64,000 nucleotides of DNA from an uncultured Acetatifactor sp. (GTDB lineage: Bacteria > Bacillota > Clostridia > Lachnospirales > Lachnospiraceae): assembly GCA_910586775.1 (NCBI GenBank), contig CAJUJN010000001.1, positions 138,559 to 202,558 of the forward strand, read 5' to 3'. The notes beneath the pieces were generated by a model. That model was not told the DNA's origin. It was given only the letters and a program-made list of their open reading frames with translations, and searched no databases. Of this stretch, positions 17,218-25,719 are shown one piece after another. The translations under genes and the position numbers were made by a program. The number at the start of each line of letters is the position of its first letter. The first letter of the stretch is position 1.

Positions 17218-18564
17218 TCACGGCCATTCGTCTTCATCATAATCACCCTGTATATCAGCCGTCCGCCCAATGGTAACGCTCCGCCCCTGGGTCCGTCCCG
17301 TATTTCCGACGCTGTTTCTGCCCGATGCCGTTCGCTCCGCAGCCACGTTTCTGGCCCCCTGGTATCCGCTTCCGCCCGCAGCGCTTCTCTGTGACGCCAC
17401 ACGCCGGCCACCCTGGCCGCCGTTCCCGCCCGCCGCAGTCCTCTCTGTCGTCACCGGCCTGCCGCCCTGGCCGCCGTTCCCGCCCGCCGCAGTCCTCTCT
17501 GTCATCACCGGCCTGCCGCCCTGACGGCCGACTTCGCCTGTTGCTGACCTCTCAGTAGTCACTGTCCTGCCGTTCTGGCGCACACGCCCTGACGGATAGG
17601 AGACATCCTCCCCTATACCGACCTCTGCCTCCCTCGCCCTTTGAGGGTTGATCTTCTTCACTGTCCTGGTCTGCATGGGAACCGTCATCTTCGGAACTGC
17701 TTTCACATAGTAGTAGTACTCATCATCCTCAAACTGTACTTTCTCCGTCCTGCTGTAATCCACACAGAAACGGAAAAACTCAATAACCTTCGCCACCACA
17801 ATGGCCAGAAGGGATCCAAGCAGCACGCTTCCCACCGATAGATTAATGTCATAGTACAGATCCCCTATCAGCAATACCGCTATATTAACCATGGTGCCTG
17901 CAATCATGGCAATGGTCCAGGCATAATTCACAGACATCCTGCGAATCATATACACCACCACCACTGTAACGGCAAAAGCGGCTATGATCACCAACATCGC
18001 TTTATTTGCGAGGAAAGCCTCAACCAACATGCGAATCTTCTCCAATGCGGCTTCCTCCCCCATGGTCCTTATATTGGGGGCGCTTTCCGTCACCAGCTGA
18101 AGCAGATAATATACCGCTACGCCGCAGCCTACAGACACTGCCGAGGCCGGAGCGCACACAAGCCCCACCGCAATCGGGATTACATATGGTATCTTCAATG
18201 TACATAACAGAGGGGTAAGCACCAATACAAGGGAATCCTTGGGGCTAAAACGGAAAAACAGCAGATACATAATCAGATATGCACACAATCCAACCAGCGC
18301 CACTTCCAGGGAAAGCGCATACATATGCATCAAGCTGAACACCGCCCCCAGTAAAACGATGACTCCAAGCGGCAGAAACGAGCACGCTAATGCCGCGATC
18401 AATATGATTCTCATGTCGTCCAGAAGCGCCATATAACCCATTCTGTCATTTAATGTGTTGAAAGTGATAAAAGCCAGCAGAAATTTAACGATTGGTACGA
18501 TAAACACATCGCTCTTACTGTACATCAGCTTCAATCTTTCTTTCATTTCCAGTAAAACTGTCAT
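17218..18564 (-). CDS. Uncharacterised multi-pass membrane protein with a repetitive tail
   Basis: 448 residues. About ten membrane segments fill residues 20-260, with one soluble loop (VTESAPNIRTMGEEAALEKIRMLVEAFLANK). After the last helix the chain is cytoplasmic or extracellular: EDDEYYYYVKAVPKMTVPMQTRTVKKINPQ, then a Gly/Arg/Thr-rich tail of about five 18-residue repeats (core GRPVTTERTAAGGNGGQG) and an acidic end (YDEDEWP). GGAGG lies 5 bases before the ATG. The membrane part resembles conserved Lachnospiraceae proteins of unknown role. Its place between cdaA and the 18610-18999 gene suggests a cell-envelope function, which is inference only. Confidence 0.75.
   Translation of the reverse strand: MTVLLEMKERLKLMYSKSDVFIVPIVKFLLAFITFNTLNDRMGYMALLDDMRIILIAALACSFLPLGVIVLLGAVFSLMHMYALSLEVALVGLCAYLIMYLLFFRFSPKDSLVLVLTPLLCTLKIPYVIPIAVGLVCAPASAVSVGCGVAVYYLLQLVTESAPNIRTMGEEAALEKIRMLVEAFLANKAMLVIIAAFAVTVVVVYMIRRMSVNYAWTIAMIAGTMVNIAVLLIGDLYYDINLSVGSVLLGSLLAIVVAKVIEFFRFCVDYSRTEKVQFEDDEYYYYVKAVPKMTVPMQTRTVKKINPQRAREAEVGIGEDVSYPSGRVRQNGRTVTTERSATGEVGRQGGRPVMTERTAAGGNGGQGGRPVTTERTAAGGNGGQGGRRVASQRSAAGGSGYQGARNVAAERTASGRNSVGNTGRTQGRSVTIGRTADIQGDYDEDEWP
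17303..17572. repeat. Five tandem 54-base coding repeats
   Basis: Units of 54 bases at about 17303, 17357, 17411, 17465 and 17519 encode the 18-residue repeats of the membrane protein tail. The units at 17411 and 17465 are nearly identical in DNA, the outer ones diverged, which is the pattern of recent unequal exchange in the middle of an older array. Confidence 0.9.
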
Positions 18565-18609
18565 TGTGACCTCCGACCGGGCATTTCCCCGGAAGCATTT
18601 CGCCCCGGG

Positions 18610-18999
18610 TTACCGTTCATTATACATGGAACCCAGCTTTTTTAAATTATGATAGTAACATTTCAGACTTTTCTTTGCCGACACATACCTCCAGGTACAG
18701 ACGACATAAGTCAGCACACCATAGCCGCCAACCATGGCACAAAAATAAGTCAGCACATCTTTGGCAAACGCCAGCAGATCCATATTATACAGGTTCTGCA
18801 TGAATTCCTCATAATTACAGAGCATATATACCCCAAACATGATCAGGAACGCAATCGTCGCACAGATTATGGACTTCAGAACCTGAACGGTAATGTAATC
18901 ACTGCGGAAATAATTTCCGATCTTTACATTATCCCGACCCTCGCCCTGCTCATAGGAAGCCATCCTTGTCATAAGTATAATGCGTTCTTCACTGAGCAC
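18610..18999 (-). CDS. Small uncharacterised membrane protein
   Basis: 129 residues if read from the GTG at 18999, which is preceded by an excellent GGGAGG site with 6-base spacing. The frame is open for 49 more codons to an ATG at 19146 that overlaps the upstream stop, but that stretch contains a 31-bp palindromic repeat and reads poorly. Two membrane helices are visible (QVLKSIICATIAFLIMFGVYML and FCAMVGGYGVLTYVVCTW) after a soluble N-terminus (MASYEQGEGRDNVKIGNYF). Function unknown. Confidence 0.75.
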   Translation of the reverse strand: MLSEERIILMTRMASYEQGEGRDNVKIGNYFRSDYITVQVLKSIICATIAFLIMFGVYMLCNYEEFMQNLYNMDLLAFAKDVLTYFCAMVGGYGVLTYVVCTWRYVSAKKSLKCYYHNLKKLGSMYNER

Positions 19000-19062
19000 G
19001 ATACACCTCCCGTTTTCTTCTTTTAGGAACTGCCGGAAAATAACTGCTGAAATTTCCCTTTG

Positions 19063-19093
19063 ACTACAGGGTTCGCGAAGCGTTTCCTGTAAT
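19063..19093. repeat. 31-bp palindromic repeat, copy 1
   Basis: ACTACAGG and CCTGTAAT form the outer stem (7 of 8 pairs), CGC/GCG the inner stem around a GAA loop. The same 31-base layout recurs at 35573-35603 and 39505-39535. It lies between the YvyF gene and the small membrane protein gene. Confidence 0.85.
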
Positions 19094-19142
19094 ATGTTCA
19101 GACCAAAGATTTCCTTACTACGCTGAACAGGCATCCGGGTCA

Positions 19143-19550
19143 TCATTTCAGATATCGCATCTTAGGTCCTTCCCCGTCATTCTTCGCCGGCTTGGAGACA
19201 GGCTGCTTTCCGGCACTCAGCACTTCCTGGAATCCCCTTGCCATATTCAATGTACACTTCTCACAGAACCTTCCACTTCTGATGGCTCTCCCGCATCCTT
19301 CACATGTCAGTGTAGCGGCAGACTCCGCCGCAAGTTCCAGACGTTCCTCGCGCAGCCACTGGCGGATCTGCCCCGTGTCTACATCACATTCCTCCGCCAC
19401 TTGCTGAATCCCTGCCCCTTTGTTCTCACGGATGTATTCTTTTACTTCCTGGAACTTTTTCTCCAGCTTTTCACGGCAGGCCGGGCATGTGATCGGTCCT
19501 GCAATATAATTAAAAATACATCCACAGCTTCTGCAATTTCTCACATTCAT
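19143..19550 (-). CDS. yvyF: YvyF-like flagellar operon protein
   Basis: 135 residues. Two zinc-finger-like modules are visible: CRSCG ... CPAC near the N-terminus and CEGCG ... CEKC near residue 85-98. Between them is a helix-turn-helix-like part (GAGIQQVAEECDVDTGQIRQWL). This matches YvyF-type proteins, which in Bacillus sit between comF genes and flgM. Their molecular role is poorly known. comF lies just upstream here, as in Bacillus, but no flgM follows in this window. Confidence 0.85.
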   Translation of the reverse strand: MNVRNCRSCGCIFNYIAGPITCPACREKLEKKFQEVKEYIRENKGAGIQQVAEECDVDTGQIRQWLREERLELAAESAATLTCEGCGRAIRSGRFCEKCTLNMARGFQEVLSAGKQPVSKPAKNDGEGPKMRYLK

Positions 19551-19568
19551 AGTCTCTGTATCTCCTTA

Positions 19569-19695
19569 TTCCAGTTCCGCAGTATCTCCTGATGACGCCA
19601 TCTCTGCGGAATCATTTCCGTTCAAAGTACGCCCGTAAATGATTCCGGACCTCCTCCGGCGATGCTGCTGTTTCCAGTTCCGCAGTATCTCCTGA
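19569..19695. repeat. Third repeat family, copy 1, bounded by a 22-bp direct repeat
   Basis: A 22-base sequence beginning CCAGTTCCGCAGTATC stands at 19571-19592 and again, identical, at 19674-19695. Between the two, CGGAATCATTT (19607-19617) pairs with AAATGATTCCG (19637-19647). A related unit occurs at 49204-49330. It fills the gap between yvyF and comF. Confidence 0.8.
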
Positions 19696-19727
19696 CGTTC
19701 GCAGAACAATATACTTATACCATCCCT

Positions 19728-20495
19728 TCAGATACCTGCCCCGATTGCCAGCGCAACAAAGCAAACCTCTTTTACACCCACTGCCTTCAGCACCCGCGCA
19801 ATCTCATCCATCGTGCTGCCGGTAGTATAAATATCATCAACAACAATTACCTTCTCTAATTTTACATCATTTCTCGCTATATTAAAAGCTTTTTTCAAAT
19901 TATTTTGCCGTTCCTGCGGATTTTCATACTTCAAAGGGGATGTATTTTTCTCCCGGACCAGAAATCCGGTGTAAACAGGCACTTCCAGCTGCCTGCCCAG
20001 AGCCCTGGCCAACAGTTCCGCCTGATTGTATCCTCTGACGGCCTTTCTCTTTCTGTGAAGCGGGACGGGAATCAGGCCGTCCGGCTGCATGCTTCTGATG
20101 AAATCTCCCAGATATTCTGCCATCTGTTCGCCGAAGTATTCAGCGTACTCCTGCCTGCCGCCATATTTAAACCGATAGATTGGCCTTGCGGCGCTCTCAT
20201 ATTCATAAAGAGCCCTCCCTCTCCGAAAGACATGCTCTTTCCGCCTGCAGTCGGCACAATACTCCCCCTCCTGCTTCAGCTTTTTACCGCATTTCATGCA
20301 CCATGGCGGTGTCAGAATCTTCAGCCTTCCCAGACATTCCAGACAGATCTGCTCCCCCGCCGGTTTCACAATCCTGTCGCAGACAGGACATCTGCGGGGA
20401 TAAAGCAGCTGCAATATGCCTTTGTACGCTGCCAATGCCGCTCTGCTTCCCGCACCCGCATTTTTTCGTTTCCTTTTCTTTGTTCTTGTTTCCAT
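19728..20495 (-). CDS. comF: ComF family protein (phosphoribosyltransferase fold)
   Basis: 255 residues, a normal ComF length. The N-terminal zinc-binding part carries four CXXC pairs (CPVC, CLEC, CMKC, CADC). The C-terminal phosphoribosyltransferase-like domain has the PRPP loop VIVVDDIYTTGSTMDEIARVL. ComF proteins act in natural transformation, working with the ComFA helicase and DprA on incoming single-stranded DNA; in this lineage transformation is unproven. Ribosome site GGAGG lies 11 bases before the ATG. It is 105 bases downstream of recD2. Confidence 0.95.
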   Translation of the reverse strand: METRTKKRKRKNAGAGSRAALAAYKGILQLLYPRRCPVCDRIVKPAGEQICLECLGRLKILTPPWCMKCGKKLKQEGEYCADCRRKEHVFRRGRALYEYESAARPIYRFKYGGRQEYAEYFGEQMAEYLGDFIRSMQPDGLIPVPLHRKRKAVRGYNQAELLARALGRQLEVPVYTGFLVREKNTSPLKYENPQERQNNLKKAFNIARNDVKLEKVIVVDDIYTTGSTMDEIARVLKAVGVKEVCFVALAIGAGI

Positions 20496-20599
20496 AGGTT
20501 TCGAATCCTCCGTTTCGAAACCTTCTCCGCCCTGTCCTGACCGGTATTCACAAATTATTCCGCCCTGCCGTCCGGCTTACCGCATTACTTCCCGCGGCC

Positions 20600-22813
20600 T
20601 CATCCTCCGTTGATTTCCCTGATCCTGGCAGCCAGTGCCGTATATCTGCGATTCTCGCTGACATTGTCAATCATGCCTCTGACCACGTTGCTGCTGCCCA
20701 GTATGGTGACACAGTTCTTCGCCCTTGTGATGGCCGTGTACAGCAGATTCCGATTAAAAAGCATCCTGGGACCCGCCAACAGCGGCAGGAGCACCGCCGG
20801 GTACTCGCTTCCCTGGGACTTGTGAATGGTGACGGCATAAGATAATTCCAATTCCTCCAGAAGAGAAAACGGATAGGTGACCCGCCTCTGTTCATCATAT
20901 TCCACCACCAGGCTGGAAGATGTCTCGCTGATCTCCAGAATCCTCCCCATATCGCCGTTAAAGACACCGACTCCTTTGTCCACAGGGATTCCATAACGGC
21001 TGACAATCTCCCATTCCAGCTGATAATTATTTTTAACCTGCATAACCTTGTCACCCTCGCGGTATATGGTATCACCGCTTATGTGCTCCTTCTTCTGCCC
21101 GTCCGCCGGGTTCAGGTATCTCTGCAGTATCCCGTTCAGCGTCTCACAGCCCAGACTCCCCTTCCGCATGGGTGTCAGTACCTGGATATCATAGGAAGAC
21201 GCATTTACGTACCGGGGCAATTTTTCTCTGATCAACTGTATCATATGTTTATATATGACATTTATGTCATTCCGTTCGAGAAGGAAGAAATCTTTCGATT
21301 TATTGTCCAGTGCTATCTGCTCTCCTCTGTTAATCCGGTGGGCATTGACAACAATATCGCTTTCCTCCGCCTGACGGAAAATCTTTTTCAATTCCACCGT
21401 GGGAAAACATTTGCTGAAAATCAGATCCCGCAATACCTGTCCCGGCCCCACACTGGGCAGCTGATTCACGTCTCCCACCAGAACCAGCCTGGTCCCCGGC
21501 ACAATGGCATCCAGCAATGACTGGAACAACTGGATATCCACCATGGACATCTCGTCTATGATGATCACATCCGCTTCAAGAGGGTTCTCCCTGTTCCGCC
21601 CAAAGCTGGCTCTCCTGGAATTATCTTCCGACAATGCGCTGTTCAGTTCCAACATACGGTGAATGGTCTTCGCCTCGAAGCCTGTCGCCTCCGTCATGCG
21701 TTTTGCGGCGCGCCCTGTGGGCGCTGCCAGATAAATATCCATTCCTTCCGTTTCAAAATATTTTATCATCATGTTGATGGTGGTGGTTTTCCCCGTACCC
21801 GGGCCTCCTGAGAGAATGAGCACTCCGCTGCGGATGCTCTCTTTCACAGCCCCAAGCTGCAGTTCATCCAGCTCCATCGTCCCGCCTTCCACCAGGCGCT
21901 TCAACGTCTCTGTGCCCGGCATCGCCTCCTCTGCAGCAAGGGGTATATTCAAATCATAAAGCATGCGCGCACAATTCAATTCCGCATAGTAGCAGGATGA
22001 GAGAAAGACCTGGTCTTCTTTAATGACCACCTTTTTATCCATCATCAGGTTCTCCGCCTGCAGACGTACATTCTCCCCCGACACTCCCAGCAACTCCACC
22101 GCTTTTCCGACCATTCTGTCCATGGGAAGATAGCAGTTGCCTTCCCCCACTGCCTGCATCAAGGTATACAGAATCCCGCTCCGTATACGGTACTCCGAAT
22201 CGGCCCGAACACCAATCCTGGACGCCAGCTCATCTGCCATCTTAAAGCCAATTCCATGGACATCTTCCGCCAGACGGTACGGGTTCTCTTTCATAATACC
22301 ATAAAGGTCCGCACCATAGGTTTCGTATATTTTTACTGCCAGCGTATTGGAAATGCCGTAATTCTGCAGATAGACAACAGCGTCCCGCAGCTCCCGCTTT
22401 TCCTCCATCTGGACTGCAATTTCCCTTGCCTTGCGCTCGCTGATCCCTTTGATTTCCGTCAGGCGCTCCGGCTCTTCTTCTATAATACGGAACGTATCGT
22501 CTCCGAACTGTCTCACAATCCTGGAGGCCAGCGCCGGGCCGATACCTTTGATTGCCCCGGAGCCCAGATACCGTTCCATGCCTGCTTTGTCCTCCGGTAC
22601 TACAATGCGGTAACTGCTCACCTTAAACTGTACACCGTAGGAAGGATGCTCCACATATTCTCCCTGTGCCGAGATATTCTCCCCCTGCGTAAGTCCCCTG
22701 CAGGTTCCCACACAGATAATCTCATCCCCATCGGCCATCAGGTTCATTACCGTATAGCCATTGTCACTATTTTGAAAAATGATATGTTCCACATACCCGT
22801 TGACCGTTTCCAT
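20600..22813 (-). CDS. recD2: ATP-dependent DNA helicase RecD2
   Basis: 737 residues. N-terminal OB-like domain (NGYVEHIIFQNSDNGYTVMNL), helix-hairpin-helix region (LGSGAIKGIGPALASRIVRQFG), then superfamily 1B helicase motifs: Walker A GGPGTGKTTTINMM, Walker B DVIIIDEMSMVD, VLVGDVNQLPSVGPGQ and the C-terminal YAVTIHKSQGSEYPAVLLPL and LLYTAITRAK. RecD2 is a 5'-3' helicase that works without RecBC and helps cells survive DNA damage and replication-fork stress. The ATG has AGAGGA upstream. Confidence 0.97.
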   Translation of the reverse strand: METVNGYVEHIIFQNSDNGYTVMNLMADGDEIICVGTCRGLTQGENISAQGEYVEHPSYGVQFKVSSYRIVVPEDKAGMERYLGSGAIKGIGPALASRIVRQFGDDTFRIIEEEPERLTEIKGISERKAREIAVQMEEKRELRDAVVYLQNYGISNTLAVKIYETYGADLYGIMKENPYRLAEDVHGIGFKMADELASRIGVRADSEYRIRSGILYTLMQAVGEGNCYLPMDRMVGKAVELLGVSGENVRLQAENLMMDKKVVIKEDQVFLSSCYYAELNCARMLYDLNIPLAAEEAMPGTETLKRLVEGGTMELDELQLGAVKESIRSGVLILSGGPGTGKTTTINMMIKYFETEGMDIYLAAPTGRAAKRMTEATGFEAKTIHRMLELNSALSEDNSRRASFGRNRENPLEADVIIIDEMSMVDIQLFQSLLDAIVPGTRLVLVGDVNQLPSVGPGQVLRDLIFSKCFPTVELKKIFRQAEESDIVVNAHRINRGEQIALDNKSKDFFLLERNDINVIYKHMIQLIREKLPRYVNASSYDIQVLTPMRKGSLGCETLNGILQRYLNPADGQKKEHISGDTIYREGDKVMQVKNNYQLEWEIVSRYGIPVDKGVGVFNGDMGRILEISETSSSLVVEYDEQRRVTYPFSLLEELELSYAVTIHKSQGSEYPAVLLPLLAGPRMLFNRNLLYTAITRAKNCVTILGSSNVVRGMIDNVSENRRYTALAARIREINGG

Positions 22814-22867
22814 CCAGCATCCTCTGTCATCCCTGAATCCCGCCGCATTCCGCTTCGGGAAATATTA

Positions 22868-23068
22868 TATGCTTGTGAGTGCATTTATTCTAACGTCTTC
22901 TTGTTTTATACCTGTGAGCACATTCATTTGCCGCTTTTTGTCCCTCATTGTACAATCGCTCACTTGTTATACTTTCAGGTTGGCAAATGTGTTTGGTCGT
23001 GAGTATATATTACTGAATCGCTCACTTGTTATACTTTACACCTGCAAATGTTCCCATCCATGAATATA
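22868..23068. mobile_element. Nested pair of class A repeats (one inserted in the other)
   Basis: The inner unit, 22907-23007 (101 bp), runs from TATACC to GAGTATA with GTGAGC (22914-22919) pairing GCTCAC (22958-22963). Its left flank (22868-22906, starting TATGCTTGTGAGTGCATT) and right flank (23008-23068, CGCTCACTTGTTATAC ... TGCAAATGTT ... GAATATA) are the two ends of a second unit. Joined, they make 100 bp, the length of a whole element. This is the signature of insertion of one copy into another at a TA-rich site. Confidence 0.75.
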
Positions 23069-23106
23069 TATAGCAGAATAAGGCTGCCTCCACCTTTGAG
23101 CAGCCT

Positions 23107-23209
23107 CATACTCAAGACCGCAGGATTACCCTACTGCTTATGCCAAAATAATGGCTTGCGGTCTATCGTTATACATTTTGTCTGGCAAATATTTTCACTG
23201 CTGAGTATA
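23107..23209. repeat. Structured repeat, class B, copy 4
   Basis: 103 bp from CATACTC to GAGTATA. The stem is AGACCGCA (23115-23122) with TGCGGTCT (23157-23164), different in sequence from class A but at the same place. The tail TCGTTATACATTT ... TGGCAAATATTTT is shared with class A. The inner segment CTGCTTATGCCAAAATAA is shared with the copy at 34668. Confidence 0.8.
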
Positions 23210-23380
23210 TATTACGTTCTTATACTCTTTCTGACCATTAATCCGTTCTGTTTGAATGCCGCCCCGCTTTCGCATGGTCGTGGCAAACGCGCTTCTTACT
23301 GCAATACGCCTGTTTCCTGCGCTATCGCCTCCCGAATTGTTATAGCATTTCCGGCCAATCCGTTGCACTATTATAAAGTA

Positions 23381-23782
23381 CTACACTTCTGCTGCTGTCT
23401 CTGCCGCTCCGCTTTCAGGAACTTCCGCAACACTGAAATTACGCTTCATCTGATCATAAAGCATCTGTGCAAGGCCAAACCCGCCATTTTGGTTGCTGGT
23501 CTCCTCCGCCAGACTCTGAATCATCTGATCCTTGTAATAATCCATCATAGAAGAAGTATAATTGGACATCTCCTCACTCTGAGGAACGGTCTTCATCATC
23601 CCTTTATACATCTGCTCAATGAAATATGCCTCGAACTGCTTGCATGCATCCATCAACTCCGCATCCGACGCCCTGGAATAATCCGCATCAGTCAGCTTGT
23701 TCTGCAGCTTCGTTGCGCTCTGGTTCGCCGCATTGGAATACATGTCGCTGTACATACCTGTTATGTTACTGAAATCTGTCAT
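23381..23782 (-). CDS. FlgJ-like rod-binding protein
   Basis: 133 residues with the rod-binding domain only (LMDACKQFEAYFIEQMYKGMMKTVPQ ... SMMDYYKDQMIQSLAEE ... GGFGLAQMLYDQMKRN). It lacks the glucosaminidase/muramidase domain of proteobacterial FlgJ, as is usual for such short Firmicute proteins. It likely caps or scaffolds the flagellar rod as it crosses the cell wall. It follows flhP by 199 bases, with a class A repeat between them. Confidence 0.9.
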   Translation of the reverse strand: MTDFSNITGMYSDMYSNAANQSATKLQNKLTDADYSRASDAELMDACKQFEAYFIEQMYKGMMKTVPQSEEMSNYTSSMMDYYKDQMIQSLAEETSNQNGGFGLAQMLYDQMKRNFSVAEVPESGAAETAAEV

Positions 23783-23880
23783 CTCTTCTCCTCCCGGCCG
23801 CTCTGCCTTCCCGACAGCAGAATTCTCCTGTTCTTCCCTGCATTATTCAAGACTCCGCACAATCTGCACGGAAATTCAAA

Positions 23881-23978
23881 GTATATCCGCGCTCAAAAAC
23901 TTTTCCGAACTCAAATGTATAACAAGTGAACGCTTCTCCAAACACAGGACAAAAAACAACAAATATATGCGTTCATAA
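23881..23978. repeat. Class A structured repeat, inverted copy 5
   Basis: Read on the minus strand: a stem TGAACGC ... GCGTTCA, then CTTGTTATACATTT and a diverged tail ending GGATATAC. The stem bases differ from other copies yet still pair, consistent with selection for structure or independent origin from different source copies. It ends 3 bases short of the flhP stop codon. Confidence 0.65.
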
Positions 23979-23981
23979 ATA

Positions 23982-24797
23982 TTAACGCTTAAGATTATTT
24001 GCCTGCTGAAGCATTTCATCCGTCGTCGTGACTGCCTTGGAATTCAATTCGTAGGCACGCTGTGCCACAATCATATTCACCATCTCGTCAACCACCTGAA
24101 CATTGGAGCCTTCCAGGTAATTTTGATAGATATTACTCTTGTCAACCATATTGCTGGTAGCTTCATTGATAGGCTGCCCGCTTGCCGCACTCTGCGCATA
24201 CAGAGTCTCTGCCATCTTATCCAGTCCGTTGGGATTATTAAACTGGAATAATCCGATGGTAATACCGATAGGCTGAGGCTGATTCTGCGCGTCAGGATAG
24301 CACAGTTCTCCATATTTATTTACACTTACATCGGAAAGAATGTAATTCGTGTTCAGAATAATCGGCTGTCCGGTTGTACTCAGCACCGGCAGGCCGTCCG
24401 AATTCGCCAGCATATTACCGTTGGTTCCCAGGGTAAACTGGAAATTGCCGTTACGCGTATAGTATGTATTGCCGTCACTGCCCCGCAAAGCAAAGAAGCC
24501 TTTCCCGTCAATCATAAAATCGGTATCACTTTCCGACGAAAGCGCATTACCCTGTTTAAAGATCGTTGTGATAGCAGAATTACGAACACCAAGGCCAACC
24601 TGCGCGCTGGTGGGCTTCTGGTCCCCGTTTGCTGTAGTGGTCTTCGTCTGCAAGGTCTGATATAAAAGTGTCTTAAATTCATTCACATGGGTCTTATACC
24701 CCTGTGTGTTTACATTGGCCAGATTATTTGCAATCGTGTCAAGGTTTGTCTGTTGCGCAATCATTCCGGTTGCTGCTGTCCATAAGCTGCGTACCAT
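23982..24797 (-). CDS. flhP: Flagellar basal-body rod protein FlgG/FlhP type
   Basis: 271 residues. The N-terminal rod motif is MVRSLWTAATGMIAQQTNLDTIANNLANVNTQGYK and the C-terminal one GSNVQVVDEMVNMIVAQRAYELNSKAV. The middle holds the FlgG-like domain (LSSESDTDFMIDGKGFFAL). The order mbl-flhO-flhP is that of Bacillus subtilis, so FlhP (distal rod) is the best name; FlgG is equivalent. The protein is exported by the flagellar type III apparatus. Confidence 0.92.
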   Translation of the reverse strand: MVRSLWTAATGMIAQQTNLDTIANNLANVNTQGYKTHVNEFKTLLYQTLQTKTTTANGDQKPTSAQVGLGVRNSAITTIFKQGNALSSESDTDFMIDGKGFFALRGSDGNTYYTRNGNFQFTLGTNGNMLANSDGLPVLSTTGQPIILNTNYILSDVSVNKYGELCYPDAQNQPQPIGITIGLFQFNNPNGLDKMAETLYAQSAASGQPINEATSNMVDKSNIYQNYLEGSNVQVVDEMVNMIVAQRAYELNSKAVTTTDEMLQQANNLKR

Positions 24798-24928
24798 AGT
24801 TTTTATTCCTTTCTGTCATTTCTGTATATGTCCTCCCGCCTGCCCGCTTTCGCCGGCACCGGGCCTTCATCAGGATACAGTCTTACACCCACATCCCGCT
24901 TCTATATATCAGGGGACTGCTATCGGCC

Positions 24929-25705
24929 TTATACCCTGCCCAACTGAGTCGTAGCAATCTCCAGGGAACTGTCATAGGTCTGAATAATCTTCTGATTGCT
25001 CTCATAAGCTCTTGTAATTGCTATCAGATTCACCATCTCGGAAACAATCTGCACATTCGCCATCTCCAGGTATCCCGACTTAATCTGTGCGGCTCCTCTG
25101 GCAGGACGCGCTCCCTCCACCGGACTGTAATAAGTCTCGCCGTATTTCTCCAGATAATCATAATCCTCGAAGTCAGCCACCTGAATCGTAGCTATCTCCG
25201 TTCCGTTCTGGAATATCCGGCCATAACTGTCAATGTCGGCATCCTTCAGAGGATCTAATCGGATTCTCCGGTTCTGAGTATCCAGCACATAGTCCCCATC
25301 CTCTGTCACCAGATATCCCTGGGTATTCAATGTAAACTGGCCGCCCCTGGTATACATGGTAGATGTCTCGCCTGCTTTGTTGGTAAATTCGATCGCGAAA
25401 AATCCGTCTCCCGCCAGCGCGAGGTCAAAAGTATTACCTGTCACCCGGAACGATCCCTGGGTAAAATCCGTATAGTTCTCGCCGATCTTCACGCCCGGAT
25501 TATTCATGCCCATACGCTTTGTCAGATTGGCACCTACCGAAGTATCCTTGATTTTGACTGTCAGGATATCATCAAAGGACTGGCTGGTGGCTCCTTCCTT
25601 TTTAAATCCTACCGTGGATGCATTGGCCAGATTATTCGTCAGGGTGTCCATTCTGTGCTGCTCATTGATCATGCCTGTGTAGGCGGTATACAAACCTTTT
25701 AACAT
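24929..25705 (-). CDS. flhO: Flagellar basal-body rod protein FlgF/FlhO type
   Basis: 258 residues with the rod N-terminus MLKGLYTAYTGMINEQHRMDTLTNNLANASTVGFKK and the C-terminal motif MANVQIVSEMVNLIAITRAYESNQKIIQTYD. The core DLALAGDGFFAIEF matches FlgF/G-type subunits. By position directly after mbl it is the FlhO equivalent. It lies 14 bases downstream of mbl and 131 bases before flhP. Confidence 0.92.
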   Translation of the reverse strand: MLKGLYTAYTGMINEQHRMDTLTNNLANASTVGFKKEGATSQSFDDILTVKIKDTSVGANLTKRMGMNNPGVKIGENYTDFTQGSFRVTGNTFDLALAGDGFFAIEFTNKAGETSTMYTRGGQFTLNTQGYLVTEDGDYVLDTQNRRIRLDPLKDADIDSYGRIFQNGTEIATIQVADFEDYDYLEKYGETYYSPVEGARPARGAAQIKSGYLEMANVQIVSEMVNLIAITRAYESNQKIIQTYDSSLEIATTQLGRV

Positions 25706-25719
25706 TAAATGCCTCCTTC

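Larger units (their letters stand above)
22814..23380. other. Repeat-filled intergenic region
   Basis: No gene is visible. The space holds a class A repeat inserted inside another class A repeat (22868-23068), a class B repeat (23107-23209), and a hairpin AGGCTGC/GCAGCCT (about 23081-23106) that may help end transcription from the FlgJ-like gene. The rest, 23215-23380, shows no feature. Confidence 0.7.

Noticed and set aside
16997..17242. Plus-strand frames over cdaA start and class A repeat copy 2
   Set aside because: Antisense shadows and repeat sequence without a ribosome site.
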